Assembly: GCA_946807835.1 (NCBI GenBank) | Contig: OX327712.1 | Coordinates: 11,178,001-11,242,000, forward strand | DNA length: 64,000 nt | Source of the DNA: Ailanthus altissimus | Taxonomy: Eukaryota > Streptophyta > Magnoliopsida > Sapindales > Simaroubaceae | Direction of reading: 5' to 3' | Shown: one piece after another, positions 21,627 to 33,197 of the stretch | Numbering within the stretch: the first letter of the stretch is position 1 | Layout of the letters: the number at the start of each line of letters is the position of its first letter | The notes under the pieces: model-generated | Told to the model about the DNA's origin: nothing | The model's input: only the letters and a program-made list of their open reading frames with translations | The model's database searches: none | Program-made: the position numbers and the translations under genes

Positions 21627-22175
21627 ATGGATCGCATTCTTGCCAACCTTAAAAAATTATGTCATTTATTGCCTCAAAATGCTCTACTTAAGATTTACAA
21701 AGCACGGTGTGAAAGATTAAGGCTATTGGTGTTGAGTAATATCCCTGCGAATATTCGTTGGTTAATCGAAGTCAAGGTTTGATTATCTGGTGAGTCTGCA
21801 AATAATTTTGCTTCTTTTATGTCTGGTCTTGGAAGAGGTTCTTATGCCAAAAGGCGAAGAGCAAAAAGGTTACAAGTCTGTCATAAATGTGCTCGATGAA
21901 ATTGTAACCAGAGTTATCGTTCTTTAAGATTTGCATCTAGAAATCGAGAAGATAAAATTTAGTTCATTAAGGATGGACTGAGTAAGGAGTCTTTGGATGA
22001 TATCCTATTGACTCTTGAGACGCATTCTTGTAGGCTCGTGCAACGTGAACTATTCGATTTATGGAATAAATTCAAAAATGAACATCAAAGATATAGTCTC
22101 AAAAATTTGAATCTAAAAGACCCTGTTTGCCAATTTATAAGAACATTGGATGGAAAGCCTATCCCCGACCTATAG
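21627..22175 (+). pseudogene. Extra ORF downstream of Athila integrase (unrecognised product)
   Basis: One reading frame of 183 codons from ATG 21627 to a TAG at 22173-22175, with only three internal stops (two TGA, one TAG) and no frameshift. It lies in the position where Athila elements often carry an env-like or accessory ORF. I see no clear signal peptide or membrane segment. The middle is basic (Y-A-K-R-R-R-A-K-R) and followed by a Cys motif C-H-K-C-A-R-x-N-C; the C-terminal half is charged and helical-looking (FDLWNKFKNEHQ). I do not recognise the family. The long frame implies it was once coding. Confidence 0.55.
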
Positions 22176-22249
22176 AAGGTGTTTAAGCCATTACTGGACG
22201 TAAAACCAAAGGAAGATGTGAGCCACAATCACAACTACTTGTAAATTGA

Positions 22250-22371
22250 TAAGGGCAAATTTGTCATATATTTTCTCATATTTTTATTATTGATATTTTA
22301 TAATTTTATAAGAATAGATGACTATTTATGTGCTTTATTGTTATTTATAGGGACTTGAACGAAATTTAAAG
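22250..22371 (+). repeat. First ~122 bp of an Athila-like 3' LTR
   Basis: Starts TGATAAGGGCAAATTTGTC and matches the U3 start of the 5142-6587 LTR (read on the minus strand) with about seven differences. It is cut at 22371 where repeat D2 begins. It ties the integrase fragment to the same LTR family as the gag-only element. Confidence 0.88.
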
Positions 22372-22893
22372 AGATAGTCACCATTTAATGTCATTAATTT
22401 TAACATTTTTGTATTTTTAGTTTGAAATAAAGTGTTCTTATTAAATTATGATTAATGAATGTTATTTGCACAAGTTTAGGTAAAATGAACATAACTCTCA
22501 ATGTAGAAATCAAAATGAAGAAATTTTTGAACCTAGAGTAACATGACTCAATCTTACATAAACTTGAAGAATAGTTGAAAAACCAAATCCAACATGTTAT
22601 GGGCCAAAAATTGGGATACAATAGAATTGGGTTACAACTTCCGCTCAGCTTGACCCAAATCATGTATTTGGATCGTATTTCACAAACTATGTACCCAATC
22701 GGTATAATTCTTGAAGGTATGAAATACTGACTTAATTATCAACAACTCTTATATTGATGGTAAAGTCTAAATCAGTCGTTATCATAGACCAAATTGTATT
22801 ACAAATGAGTAAAATGGTTGTTGGCCGAAATCTGATATATCTTTGGCATTTTGCCCATATCTCATTGGATACGCATCCAAATTGCATGAACCT
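22372..22893 (+). repeat. Direct repeat D2
   Basis: Second copy of D1 (17131-17650). Unlike D1 it continues past the GCATGAACCT end point into unique DNA. Confidence 0.85.
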
Positions 22894-23894
22894 GGTGGCT
22901 ATGGAAAGAAGAGACAAAATGCTACATCTTTCATGTTAGGAAAAAAGGCTACATCGATCATTTCTATTATCCAAAAGGTGCTATAATTAGGTGAATGAGT
23001 GGTTGGCCTAAATTACTGAAGATTGAAGTCACACTAAACATATTTCCATTCATTGCCCATATAAGGACACTCTTAGGACGTTTTCAATACTAGGCAATTC
23101 TCTCATATTTTTTTCTCTTTAACATGCATTGTAAGTTAGGCTAGAGATTTTAGCAAGGCTAAGAGATGAACTTTTATGTGTAATAAATTTTCTTCTATAC
23201 TTTGATTTTTTGTCAAGAGCTACAAATGTTTGTAAGTTTATTTGTGCCTAAACTCTTATTTAGTATTTCTCAATAATCGAGAGGTTATAATTCTCATGTT
23301 TCATATATTTTCAGTCAGTCATGCTTTCTTTATATGATTCTTGTTAAATTATAATTATTATTAGTTACATTGTTTTACATGTTAATCTTTTACTGCACTA
23401 TTGTCAATCAATATATTATCGATCTTGGATAACATGTAAAGACAATAATTGTTTGTTATTAAAGTTAATCTTTTACTACAATATTATCAGAATGATATAT
23501 TATCGATTTTAGATAACTTGTATAAATGAACATAGTTTGTGTTAATGTTTGCAAAGAGTTTAGTCATATCAAATACATGTATTATCAAATGTATTGAATT
23601 ATAAACATTAAATCAAAGTATAGTGTATATTTATAAAGTATAATTGTGATTCTCGAAGCCTTACTTGAATCATCATAAGACTTTTCTTTGAATTCATATA
23701 CAATTTTATCTCATCCACATAAATCAATTAGTTAATTTTCTCATTTGCTACTGTTTTAATATTTTTACTTCACCAACCTATTTTGCCAAAAGCTTTCTCG
23801 TGGGATCAACACCTCAATCTATACTGCGATAGCTACATTACATTTTGAGCGTAAATAGCAATCTCTAATGAACATAAATTAAATCCCACTAGCT
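22894..23894. other. Unassigned repeat tail after D2
   Basis: No coding frame. It may be the rest of the element to which D1/D2 belong, since the broken Copia resumes immediately afterwards. Confidence 0.35.
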
Positions 23895-24771
23895 AGGATG
23901 AAGCAATGATTAATATAGATACAAATAATTGGTATATAGCTATAAAATCATAGATGAATTCTATGTATTCCAATAAAGTCTAAAAAATTATAGAAAATCC
24001 TAAAAGGATAAAACTCATAGGGTATAAATGAGTCTATAAGAGAAAGAGATAGATGAATAGAAGGGTAGAAACTTTCAAAACTAGGCTTGTTATAAAAGAG
24101 TACACTAAAAAATAGGATACAATTATGAGGAGACCTTTCACCGATAGTCATCCTTAAGTCTATCAAAATTCTCTTATCAATTGTAATAAATTTTGATTAT
24201 GAGATTTGACAAATGAATGTCATGACTGTCTTTCTTAACGATTCTATAATTACAAGCCAAAAGCATATAGTTTATAAACTCAAAAAATTCTATCTATGGG
24301 CTTAAATAAACATCTAGATCTTGAAACATCAGATTTGATCAAGTAATCAAATCGTTTAATTTTGATTAAATTCCCAATAAACCTTGTGTTTACAAGATAG
24401 ATGGGCAGTTGGTTTTTCTAGACTTATATGTAGATGATATACTATTGATTGAGAATTATGTAGGGATATTATCATCAATCAAAATTTTGTTATCTAACCA
24501 ATTTGATATGAATGATTTAGGAGAAATTAGTAATATCATTGGAATCAAAGTATTAAGATATTGCAATAAAAGAATGTTAGGCTTATTTCAACCTGAATAC
24601 ATTAACAAAATTATGAAATCTTTGCTATATATGATTCTAAAAAGGGATTGCTTCTTTTTAAACATGAGATTAATTTATTCAAGCATTGATGTCCCTAAAC
24701 ACCTCAAAAAATAGGTCTTATGAGAGGGAATCCTTATGCACCAGCTATAAAAAGTCTCATGTATACATGTT
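23895..24771 (+). mobile_element. Copia element piece 2: reverse transcriptase (broken)
   Basis: Starts at the integrase-RT linker (E-A-M-I-N-I-D..W..A..S), then M-N-S-M-Y-S-N-K-V and TFKTRLVIKEYT. Further RT blocks follow: G-Y-N-Y-E-E-T, L-K-S-I-K-I-L-L-S-I, D-Y-E-I, Q-M-N-V-M-T-V-F-L-N, and S-I-Y-G-L-K. The catalytic box LYVDDILLI lies at about 24423-24450, then D-L-G-E-I and I-G-I-K-V-L-R. It ends in K-S-L-M-Y-T, where a 1.8-kb insert interrupts it. Numerous stops show it is dead. Order and orientation match the integrase piece at 15955-17130. Confidence 0.85.
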
Positions 24772-26571
24772 ATTGAATTTGTGCTCACGTGCCATCCCAT
24801 TATTGTATGAATATTTTTTTTTATAATATTTATACAATATATTATTTGTTAAAATCGCTAATTACAATTATTAAATAGTTTAATGCTTGTGATGCTACAG
24901 ACATTATATGATCTGAAAGGGGTCAAATTTGGTCTAAAAATGTTTAGATCAATGCTAAGAGTTAGCATCACTGAAAAATTATAAATGCTAAAGAGTTAGC
25001 ATATTATATTAATCAGTGAAGTCTAAGAGTTAGAATATTGTCTGTGACGGTACAAAGACCTGAGAATACATTAGTAATAACATAGTTGCAAGAGTTGCAA
25101 TAGGTGCTAAGAAATGTTATTATCCAATCCTTACTGAATACATATATGCTATACGAACTTTCAGTAAGCTCATGATCAGCTAAGAACAACCATCTAGACC
25201 ATCTAGGTATAATATACATTGGTCTATGTAAAAAGATTCCACCGTCAAACTTGCATCAGTGAATTAAGACTAAGAACATATATGAGAATGGACTTGCATC
25301 TGAACAGACTCAACAAGGACCCCAATAGACATCCCATGAAGTTGTCAATGGAAGGTCCTCTCGAGTTAAGTAGTATATATGGTCCTTTGACCTAAGTACC
25401 ATGGTAGGCTTGTAAGTAATCCATTATACTTTGGTTCCACGCATGTCACAGACCTTTCATGGATTGACCGTTGGGTATGGTCCAATGCTTATGGAGTCTA
25501 GTGGTACAAATATGGAATTTGTTAGCTCACATGGATGAGTTATATATCCGGATGCTCAGAGACTGTATCTTAGAAAGTCTAAATACCATAAGTAACAAAC
25601 CTAGCAAAAGAGTTTTTTTGTAGGGTTAAACAATATTGTAAAAGTATTATATTATTTATTAAGATTCGTGTCTGGAGATAAGTTCATGGATGAATACATA
25701 GGGATTTGACGGTAGTGATCTATATCCTTGCTCTTCCAGAATATGATTGGCGAAAGAATTATACGTATCTGCTATGACATCACCTTGTATGGTCTACTGC
25801 ACTGATTTGTAATATTCGTGACATGTGCGTGAGGCATCGATCTCGAACTTACAGAATAGTTCTATTTATAAATCAGGTGTGGACCTAAAGAGTTTTGTAA
25901 TATGAAGTGTACTCGTTGTGCACTGGGACAGCATATCGAATTAAATAGTTCGATCAAGAAAATTCCAACAAACCGAAAATTTACTTCGGTCTCCCTCCGG
26001 TCGTATACGTGTCAAGACTTAAAAGTTAAAATATATCAATTAGTTGTTGACCAATGGAATGTTGACACATGACACATTGTGGGCTAATTATTGTTTGACT
26101 TAGAAATTACCAAAATACCCTTATTTATTGGACAAATAATATTATTGTTTTATTCATTAAAATGTTTATTGAATAAAATAATAATAATATATGATATTAT
26201 TATTTAATTAAAGTCAAACAATTCATTTTTTATTTAAATTGATATGTGTTTCTAATATGATTTAATAAGATTAAATCATTTATTTACTATTGATTAAATA
26301 TTATAATAAAATTAAATGGACGACACTTATAAATGGTAGGCCTTAAATGTCACTAGCAAATGAAAAGGAGTTTTTCATTTTGGCCAAATTTTTTCTTAAT
26401 ATTGATAAATTATACATTTATGAGATAACATATAAAAGTTTATTAGTGTTTATCATGAGTAATTTTGTATTCCGCTCATCCGTTGCGCTTATATGTATGT
26501 GATACATATATTATTTTCAATAATAGACACAAACCCACATGCATGCACCATAGGTTTAAAATCACTCACAC
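24772..26571. mobile_element. Unclassified 1.8-kb insertion in the Copia
   Basis: The Copia frame breaks off at S-L-M-Y-T and resumes with M-L-C-T-K-L-N-I, so 1.8 kb is foreign. The 7-bp string ACATGTT occurs at both edges (24765-24771 and 26570-26576), giving a 5-7-bp target duplication of uncertain phase. The insert has no coding frame. The internal minus-strand TGTTGGAATTTTCTTG at 25970 looks like a Copia LTR start, so the insert itself may be composite. Confidence 0.55.
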
Positions 26572-26643
26572 ATGTTGTGTACTAAACTAAATATTTATTA
26601 TTCTGTTAAAATGGTTAGTAGATATCAATTAAATCTAGGACTA
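26572..26643 (+). mobile_element. Copia element piece 3: RT-RNase H connection
   Basis: One short frame reads M-L-C-T-K-L-N-I, then V-K-M-V-S-R-Y-Q. This is the Copia segment normally M-L-C-T-R-P-D-I and V-S-R-Y-Q. It follows piece 2 directly in protein order and is cut by the TIR element at about 26644. Confidence 0.75.
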
Positions 26644-27996
26644 GTTGTCCTACGAGTTTGACCTAATTTCAATTTTATCCCACAAATTTCAGAAAACCTA
26701 ATTTTGTCATAATCCATTAGTCATATTCCGTTAATTTTAACACTAGAGGCGCAAAACAGTCACTTTACACAAAACTTTTAAATGGCCTAACACAATATAT
26801 CCACGTGTCAACCACTGATTTGTCACTTAAATAATAAAATAAATAAAAAAGAGAACAGCCGCCACCGCCGGTGACCAATTGCGATTCGACTCAAAATTGA
26901 CATCATTAAACTCAAAATTTTGTGATCTATGCAACGGTAAGATTTTTTTTAGTCAACGGAGTATCGTAGATGAGAGCATTCGCCACCGCTAGTGACCAAT
27001 TGTAATTCGACTCAAAATTGACATCATTAGACTCAAAATTTTGTGATCTACGCAATGGTAAGATTTTTTTTTGTCAACGGAGTATCGTAGATGTGCAAAA
27101 GTGGAAAAAATACCATAGGAGACGGCGGCCATCGCCGTTCGACGTTATGCCACCGCCCCCATTATTAGATAGATCGGTGGCCGATCTATCCAACGGTGAG
27201 GGTAATGCAAGCCACTGTCATCCCGTTCGATGACGATTGGTGGAGTTCGCCGATAATCACCCCCACCATCGGTCCCTCGTCAAACGGCGCAGTGGTGGCA
27301 TGCACCGCCCCCACCGCGCCGTTCAACGAGCGACTGATGGTAGGGGGTGTTACCAGCGGCCACCACTGTTCTCTGTCTAACGCCACCATCCCCATAGTTG
27401 GATAGATCGGCCACCGATCTGTCCAACGATGCACCGTCCCACCATTCCATGGTGGCTGCCACCCTCTCCTTATTTTCAATCTATTGTTTTGCCACTTTCT
27501 TGTTTTATTTTGACAAAAATGATTCCACCATTATGTAGATGTAAAAAAATAGAATCCAATGACATAAATTTTACCTATTTTTGTTATCGGCATCCAGTAA
27601 CTAGTAGTGGTCGGCGACGGCAGTCGCCAGTTTTAGTAGTTAGTTTTATTTATTTTAATTATTTTTTAATATAAAATAAAATTTTATTGAATATTTAATT
27701 TTGAACCTATTAAAACGTGTCACGTGTCTTTTTGTTTTTAATAGCCTATTAATAACCGACATGTGTACATTGTATAATGTACTCCCATCACTATTTGTAA
27801 TTAACATAATAACTGAGAACAAATTTGTCAATGTACAATCAAAAGAGATTTTCAGTTAAATTTAACAAAATCTCACTAACTGACTAGGACAAAATTGAGT
27901 TTCTGAAACTCGTGGGATAAAATTGAGAATTAGGTCAAATTCGTGGGATAAAATTGAGAATTAGGTCAAATTCGTGGGATAAAAATATCCTTATCC
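26644..27996. mobile_element. Non-autonomous TIR DNA element (family also at 54013-54642)
   Basis: About 90-bp inverted ends share TTTGACCTAATT(C)TCAATTTTATCCCAC, AATTTTGTC and TTAATTT(TA)AC blocks. The extreme left end seems to lack ~12 bp compared with the right end (GGGATAAGGATATTTTTATCCCAC on the minus strand). Inside are a 121-bp tandem duplication (26861-27100) and a GC-rich region with hairpins (27120-27430). The right TIR is partly repeated in tandem (27915-27975). The short GC-rich ORFs seem to come from the palindromes. No transposase is present. Mutator-like is one possibility, but no convincing target duplication was found. Confidence 0.65.
26861..27100. repeat. 121-bp tandem duplication inside the TIR element
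   Basis: Copies begin GCCACCGCCGGTGACCAATT (26861) and GCCACCGCTAGTGACCAAT (26982). Both contain CTCAAAATTTTGTGATCTA and GTCAACGGAGTATCGTAGATG. Confidence 0.88.
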
Positions 27997-28510
27997 CTAT
28001 ATTTAAATACCTTATTATATGCATTCCTATAAGGATCATGTACCTATTAAGTATATAGATTCAAATTTTTAAGTAAATAAAGATACCCGAAAATCAACAT
28101 CAGGATATGTGTTTACCTTGGGTAAAGGGGCAGTAAATTAAAAGAGTATAAAATAATCATGTATTGCAAACTATACTATGAACATTGAATTTATAGTTGC
28201 TTTTGAAGATACAAAAGAGGATATATAACTTCAAAAGTTCCTCGTGGAGTTTAAGGTTGTGTCTAGTGCTTAAATTCTCATTATTCTTTATTGTGATGAT
28301 AGTAGAGTTGTAGCACAGTCCAAAGAGCTAAGATACCATAAGAAAAAATATATATTAAGAGAAAATATTATTTGGTAAGGGAGTTTGTGCAAAAAGATAA
28401 GATCGCGGTATCCAAGATTACGTTAGCGGATTTATTCACCAAATTATTGCCAATAAAAAGTTTTAAAACTTATATGCATGATATATGGGTGGGTTCAATA
28501 GATGTTAGAT
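27997..28510 (+). mobile_element. Copia element piece 4: RNase H and C-terminus (broken)
   Basis: Resumes with I-F-K-Y-L, then K-D-H-V-P-I-K-Y-I-D-S-N-F, then STSGYVFTLGKGAV, L-Y-C-D-D-S-R-V-V-A-Q-S-K-E and a final A-D-L-F-T-K-L-L-P. These are the usual Copia RNase H blocks in order, including the D-S-x-F and Y-C-D acidic sites. Stops and small frameshifts are present. The sequence GAGAGATTGTTAGACAT at 28526-28542 looks like a polypurine tract followed by the start of the 3' LTR (TGTTAGA at about 28535). Confidence 0.82.
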
Positions 28511-29912
28511 ATACTTTAAGGTACGTGAGAGATTGTTAGACATATGATGTTATTTTGTGTTTATAAAGCATGTATAATAATATTCTATTCGATTAATAGG
28601 TTTATTCATATATATGATTGAACATATATTAATGAGACCATTTTTATAAAGTATGTAATCTATGTATTAGGCATATGATATTAATACAGAAGGCATAGAT
28701 TATAAGCTTTTTATAAATTAAATCATGTCCACAGCTATTAATGAAAAGATCACTTCATTATTTAAGTTTGTAGTTTTTTTACTTTTTATAATAGATGATT
28801 TACCTTGATTTATACAGTTTTTTTATTTCTTACAGTGGATGATTTATGTTAATCATCAAAGTAGTGACTTTGAATAGAAAAACTAGCATGTATGATACAC
28901 TGAATGTGATTACTGTGAATTTTCATATGGTTAACTAATTATCATTGATCTTAATTCACAAAAGTGTTAATAAGTTTGATTAACCTTAATCCTACACAAA
29001 AAAATGAACTTACATTTATATATTGTATCCTTTAAGTTATTACAAAGTGTTATAAACGATCAAAACCTATATAGCTTAGAGATATAATTTCATGGGTCGT
29101 AGGACTATATACTTGCAAGATAGAATCTACTTAGTGATGTTGACCTAAAATGTTTGCAGTACTTGATCATTTAAATATGTGACTGCAGTCTATTGTTTAT
29201 TGAATAGTTATATTTATTTGTAAATTTATTTACAAATATAAACATATTAAAAAATAATCATTAGAACATTCAGTGATTTATGGGTAAATAAATAATAAAA
29301 GAGACAAAACATTTTTCTATGGCATAACTTTAATTATGGACATCAGTTAAATAGTCAATTAATTGATTATTATTGGTCTATTGTCAAGCCTAATTAAATT
29401 AAAAATGACTTTTTAATTTTTTTTACATGGGTTACTAGAGTTCAATATTTTCTTTTAGTGGAATAATATGTGATTAACTTAGAAGAACTGGTAAGTCATG
29501 ATATGATTAGGACTTGACCTTTTAAATTGAAGCTACAAAAATCGCGGATCATGCAGTCTCTCTACTAACGCAAATCTTAATCAAAATCTAAATCCCTAAG
29601 AATGATGCCTATATATATTGGAGGGAGTAGTAATAATAATAATAATCATAAGAATAAGAATGATTCTCTTACTTGTTTTTACATGAAAAAAAAAAAGAGA
29701 AATAGGTTACTGCTATTCTTTTAATTTTGGGTATGCGTGAGTTCTAAGATTAAGAGAAATCTATGTATCCACACGCGTGAGTAAGAATAGCAAAATTCAA
29801 ATTCGAATTCGGATTCAAACCCTTTTCTTAAATGTTTTTTCAATTTTTTTATTTTTAGATTAAATTTAAACTTTTTGGGTATTTATTTTGTAAATCAATT
29901 CTTATATTCATG

Positions 29913-29949
<37 letters not shown>

Positions 29950-31309
29950 TAAAGATTAAGAATTTTAGAAATTAATTTATAACTTTTCTTTAAAAAAAAA
30001 GATAAAATTCAAGTTTTGGCAAAAACTCGAATTCAGATAATACAAAAAAATTGAATTCAAATCTAGATAAAAAAAAACTTGAATTTTTCAAACTCTGTGT
30101 TGGATTTTTAGATATTTTTGGATTTAGATCTAAATTCGAATTAAATTATCATCTTTACACGTGAATTAGGTTGAAGATAATAAAAAAAATTATAATCATT
30201 CAATTTAAAATTTATTAAATAAAGAATTGACGTAATATTTTTTTTATTTTTATACACATAATTATAAAAGAAGATTTAATTTCCGCATAAGTTTAATTTA
30301 TTCAATAGAAAATAATTTTTTTAATGTAACAGTATGCAGCAAGGATGGGCGGTGAAGGGCTTAGGTGCCGTGATGGGCTGCAATAATGGATCCATGGGTG
30401 AGAGAAGAATTATTTGTTCTTTTTCCTCAAAAATTCTTTTGTGATCTTATTGAAGTAAAGGAAGTTTACTTGATGAACCAATAGATTTATGAGTGGTGGC
30501 GAAGGTGGGCACCGAAAGGTCTGAACACCAGGGCAATCGTTTGAGAGAACAATTTTTTTTTTTCTCTGTTTTGGTTTGTTGATGTAACTATTCTAAATTT
30601 TTATGGCGAACATGACATATATTTATAGTCTATTTATATTATTAGGTATAATTTAAAATTTAATTTATTAAATAAGAGTTATTTTCTTAAAAAGATTTCA
30701 CTTTGATGAACAGTAAAATTATAATAAAATTAGATAACCTACTCCTATCTCTCTATCCATAACAATAAAATATATCATCAATTAAAATTTTTTTTTTCTT
30801 CTAAAACTTAAGAATAATGCTACATATATTCAATGGTATCTTAAATTTTTTTATCACAAATTATATGTCAATATAATAAATAATTTTAAAATTTATACTA
30901 TTTTATAATCAATGATTGTTTGACATTTTAATTTAAGATCTAAAATTTAAAATACTATTTAAAAACTATAGCTAAAAATTAAAAGAAGCTGAGAGAGAGA
31001 CACACAACTTTCATTTATAATCTTTTTTAAAGATTTCAAGTTATGAATTAAGGTACACTTTCTAATGCTATTATATCTTGTGGCGATCATGATATTTAAT
31101 TATTAGGGGTAATGTTTATGCATGTTAAAATAACATAAATTCTTAAGATTTATTCTGTTAGTAGACTACGTCTAAGATTCAAATGTTTAACTAAAAAAAT
31201 TTAGTCTTCAATATTGAATAAAGTGATCCTCCTACTTATAAATTGAAGTCTCCCACTTTAGCTAATGTAGACAACTCATTCAATAATTCTCTATGGATAG
31301 ATTTTTCGT
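28511..31309. other. Probable Copia 3' LTR start, then AT-rich intergenic DNA
   Basis: A TGTTAGACATATGATG LTR start lies at about 28535; its end was not found because no second LTR is visible. The rest has no coding signal. It contains an (AAT)n run near 29630-29645 and a (TA)n run at 29912-29940. Confidence 0.4.
29912..29940. repeat. (TA)n microsatellite
   Basis: TA dinucleotide run followed by TG(TA)4. Confidence 0.88.
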
Positions 31310-33000
31310 TCTCGTTCTAAAATTTTCGAGTTGGTTTAAGAATAGGACAAGGTTTTGGTTCGATTGGGATGATTTCGCTATCCTAATCAATTCGATTCGT
31401 TTGAAAAATTCTCAAAAAGATATGAGAATTTCTTGAACCGTTAAATATTTAAAAAATATTAAAGTGTCAAAACAACTTCGTTTCAGTTTGGGAATTTTTA
31501 TTGTTTTTAGAATAAAAAAATTCAAATCCAATTTTAATTTCAATTATATTAAGTGTTATAATTCTAAATCCAATTTTAATTTTAATTAAGTTAAGTGTTA
31601 TAATTCCAAATCTAAATTCAATTTTAATTACGTTAAATATTATAATTTTGAATCTAATTTTAATTTTATTTACGTTAAATAGAATTTCAATTTTAATTAT
31701 ATTAAATATTATAATTTCAATTTCAATTAAGTTAAATGTTATAATTCTAAATCTAATTTTAATTTTAATTACGTTAAATGTTATAATTTTAATTTTAATT
31801 TCAATCATGTTAAATGTTTACTTTCAATTTCAATTTCAATTTTAATTATGTTAAATGTTATAATTTCAAATCTAATTTTGATTTCAATTATATTAAATAT
31901 TGTTATTTCAATTTCAATTTCTAATTAAGTGAAATATTATAATTTCAATTTCAATTACATTAAATATTTTAATTTCAATTTCAATTGTGTTAAATGTTCA
32001 AATACATTAAATGTTATAATTTCAATTCTAATTTTAATTTCGAAATTGAAATTATAATATTTAATGTAATTGCAATTGAAATTGAATTTGGAATTATAAT
32101 ATTCAATGTAATTTAATTTGAAATTATAACATTAACATAATTCAAATCAAAATTAGATTGGAATTATAATATTTAACGTAATTAAAATTGTAATTGGAAT
32201 TGAAATAATAACATTTAACATAATTCAATTCAAAAATAGAATTAGAATTATAATATTTAATATAATTGAAATCGAAATTGGAATTAGAATTATAATATTT
32301 AACGTAATTGAAATCCAAATTAGAATTAAAATTATAACATTTAACGTAATTAAAATTAAAATTAAAATTAGAATTATAACATTTAATATCGTAATTGAAA
32401 TTAAAATTGAAATTGAAACTATAACATTTAACTTAATTGAAATTAAAGTTAGATTTGGAATTATAATATTTTAATGTAATTGGAATTGGAATTAGAATTA
32501 GAGTTATAATATTTAATGTAATTAAAATCGAAATTGGATTTAGAATTATAACATTTAACGTAATTAAAATCGAAATTGGGTTAGAAATTATAATATTTAA
32601 TGTAATTAAAATTGAAATTAGATTTGAAATTATAACATTAACATAATTAAATTTGAAATTGTATGGAATTATAACATTTAGCTTAATTGAAATTGAAATT
32701 GAAATTGCAACATTTAACGTAATCAGAATTGAAATTGGAATTGAAAGTATAACATTTAATGTCATTGAAATTGAAATTAAATTTTTTTCATTCTCATAAA
32801 AAAAAATTCAGGAATTCCTGATCCGAACCGACCGATCCCGAACCTAAACTAGGTCATTTTGACATTCTAAAAAAAATCAAGAATTATCGATCTGACTTAT
32901 CCCAACTTAAAGGTTGTCCTAATTAGGACAACTTTCTTTTTTTTCAATCGAGACTTTGGTAGGGTTGAGAATTCCTGAACCTGAAATTGCCCACCCTTAT
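31310..33000. repeat. Mirror-image AT-rich minisatellite (two opposing arms)
   Basis: From about 31530 to 32035 the plus strand repeats units of the form ATTATAATTTCAATTT..TACGTTAAAT. From about 32040 to 32790 it carries the reverse complement of the same unit (ATTTAACGTAATTGAAATTGGAATTAGAATTATAAC, written with variation). Units are roughly 40-48 bp, about a dozen on the left and sixteen on the right. The turn lies near 32035-32050 (AATTTCGAAATTGAAATT). The long ORFs here (31467-31808, 31648-31845, 32433-32765) are just repeats rich in Ile, Asn and Leu codons. Flanks at 31310-31500 and 32790-33000 carry AATTCCTGAACC/GGTTCAGGAATT-like words, which suggests a transposon with diverged ends. Confidence 0.82.
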
Positions 33001-33197
33001 ATTTAAATTAAACCTCCACTGGTGGGTGGCAACAATGGCCTTTCGTTTGACTAGTGATAATTAATATTCTAGTTATCAAAGGTTTAACTCTAGGATCCAG
33101 ATGTTCAACCTAAAAGACTAATCTATTAGATAAATTGACACTCCTTATAAACCCAAGTATCTCCCCTTTTAGTCAATGTAAGACAACTCACTATTAT

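Noticed and set aside
23948..24166. 72-codon minus-strand ORF
   Set aside because: It lies antisense to the Copia RT linker, which reads consistently on the plus strand.
27018..27479. Cluster of four GC-rich ORFs on both strands
   Set aside because: They arise from the hairpin core of a non-autonomous TIR element and read equally well on both strands.
31467..32765. ORFs of 65-113 codons rich in Ile, Asn, Leu and Lys
   Set aside because: They are direct readings of the AT-rich minisatellite and appear on both strands.
31310..33000. CRISPR-like array of regular repeats
   Set aside because: The units are diverged tandem minisatellite copies without unique spacers, and the genome is a plant nuclear one.
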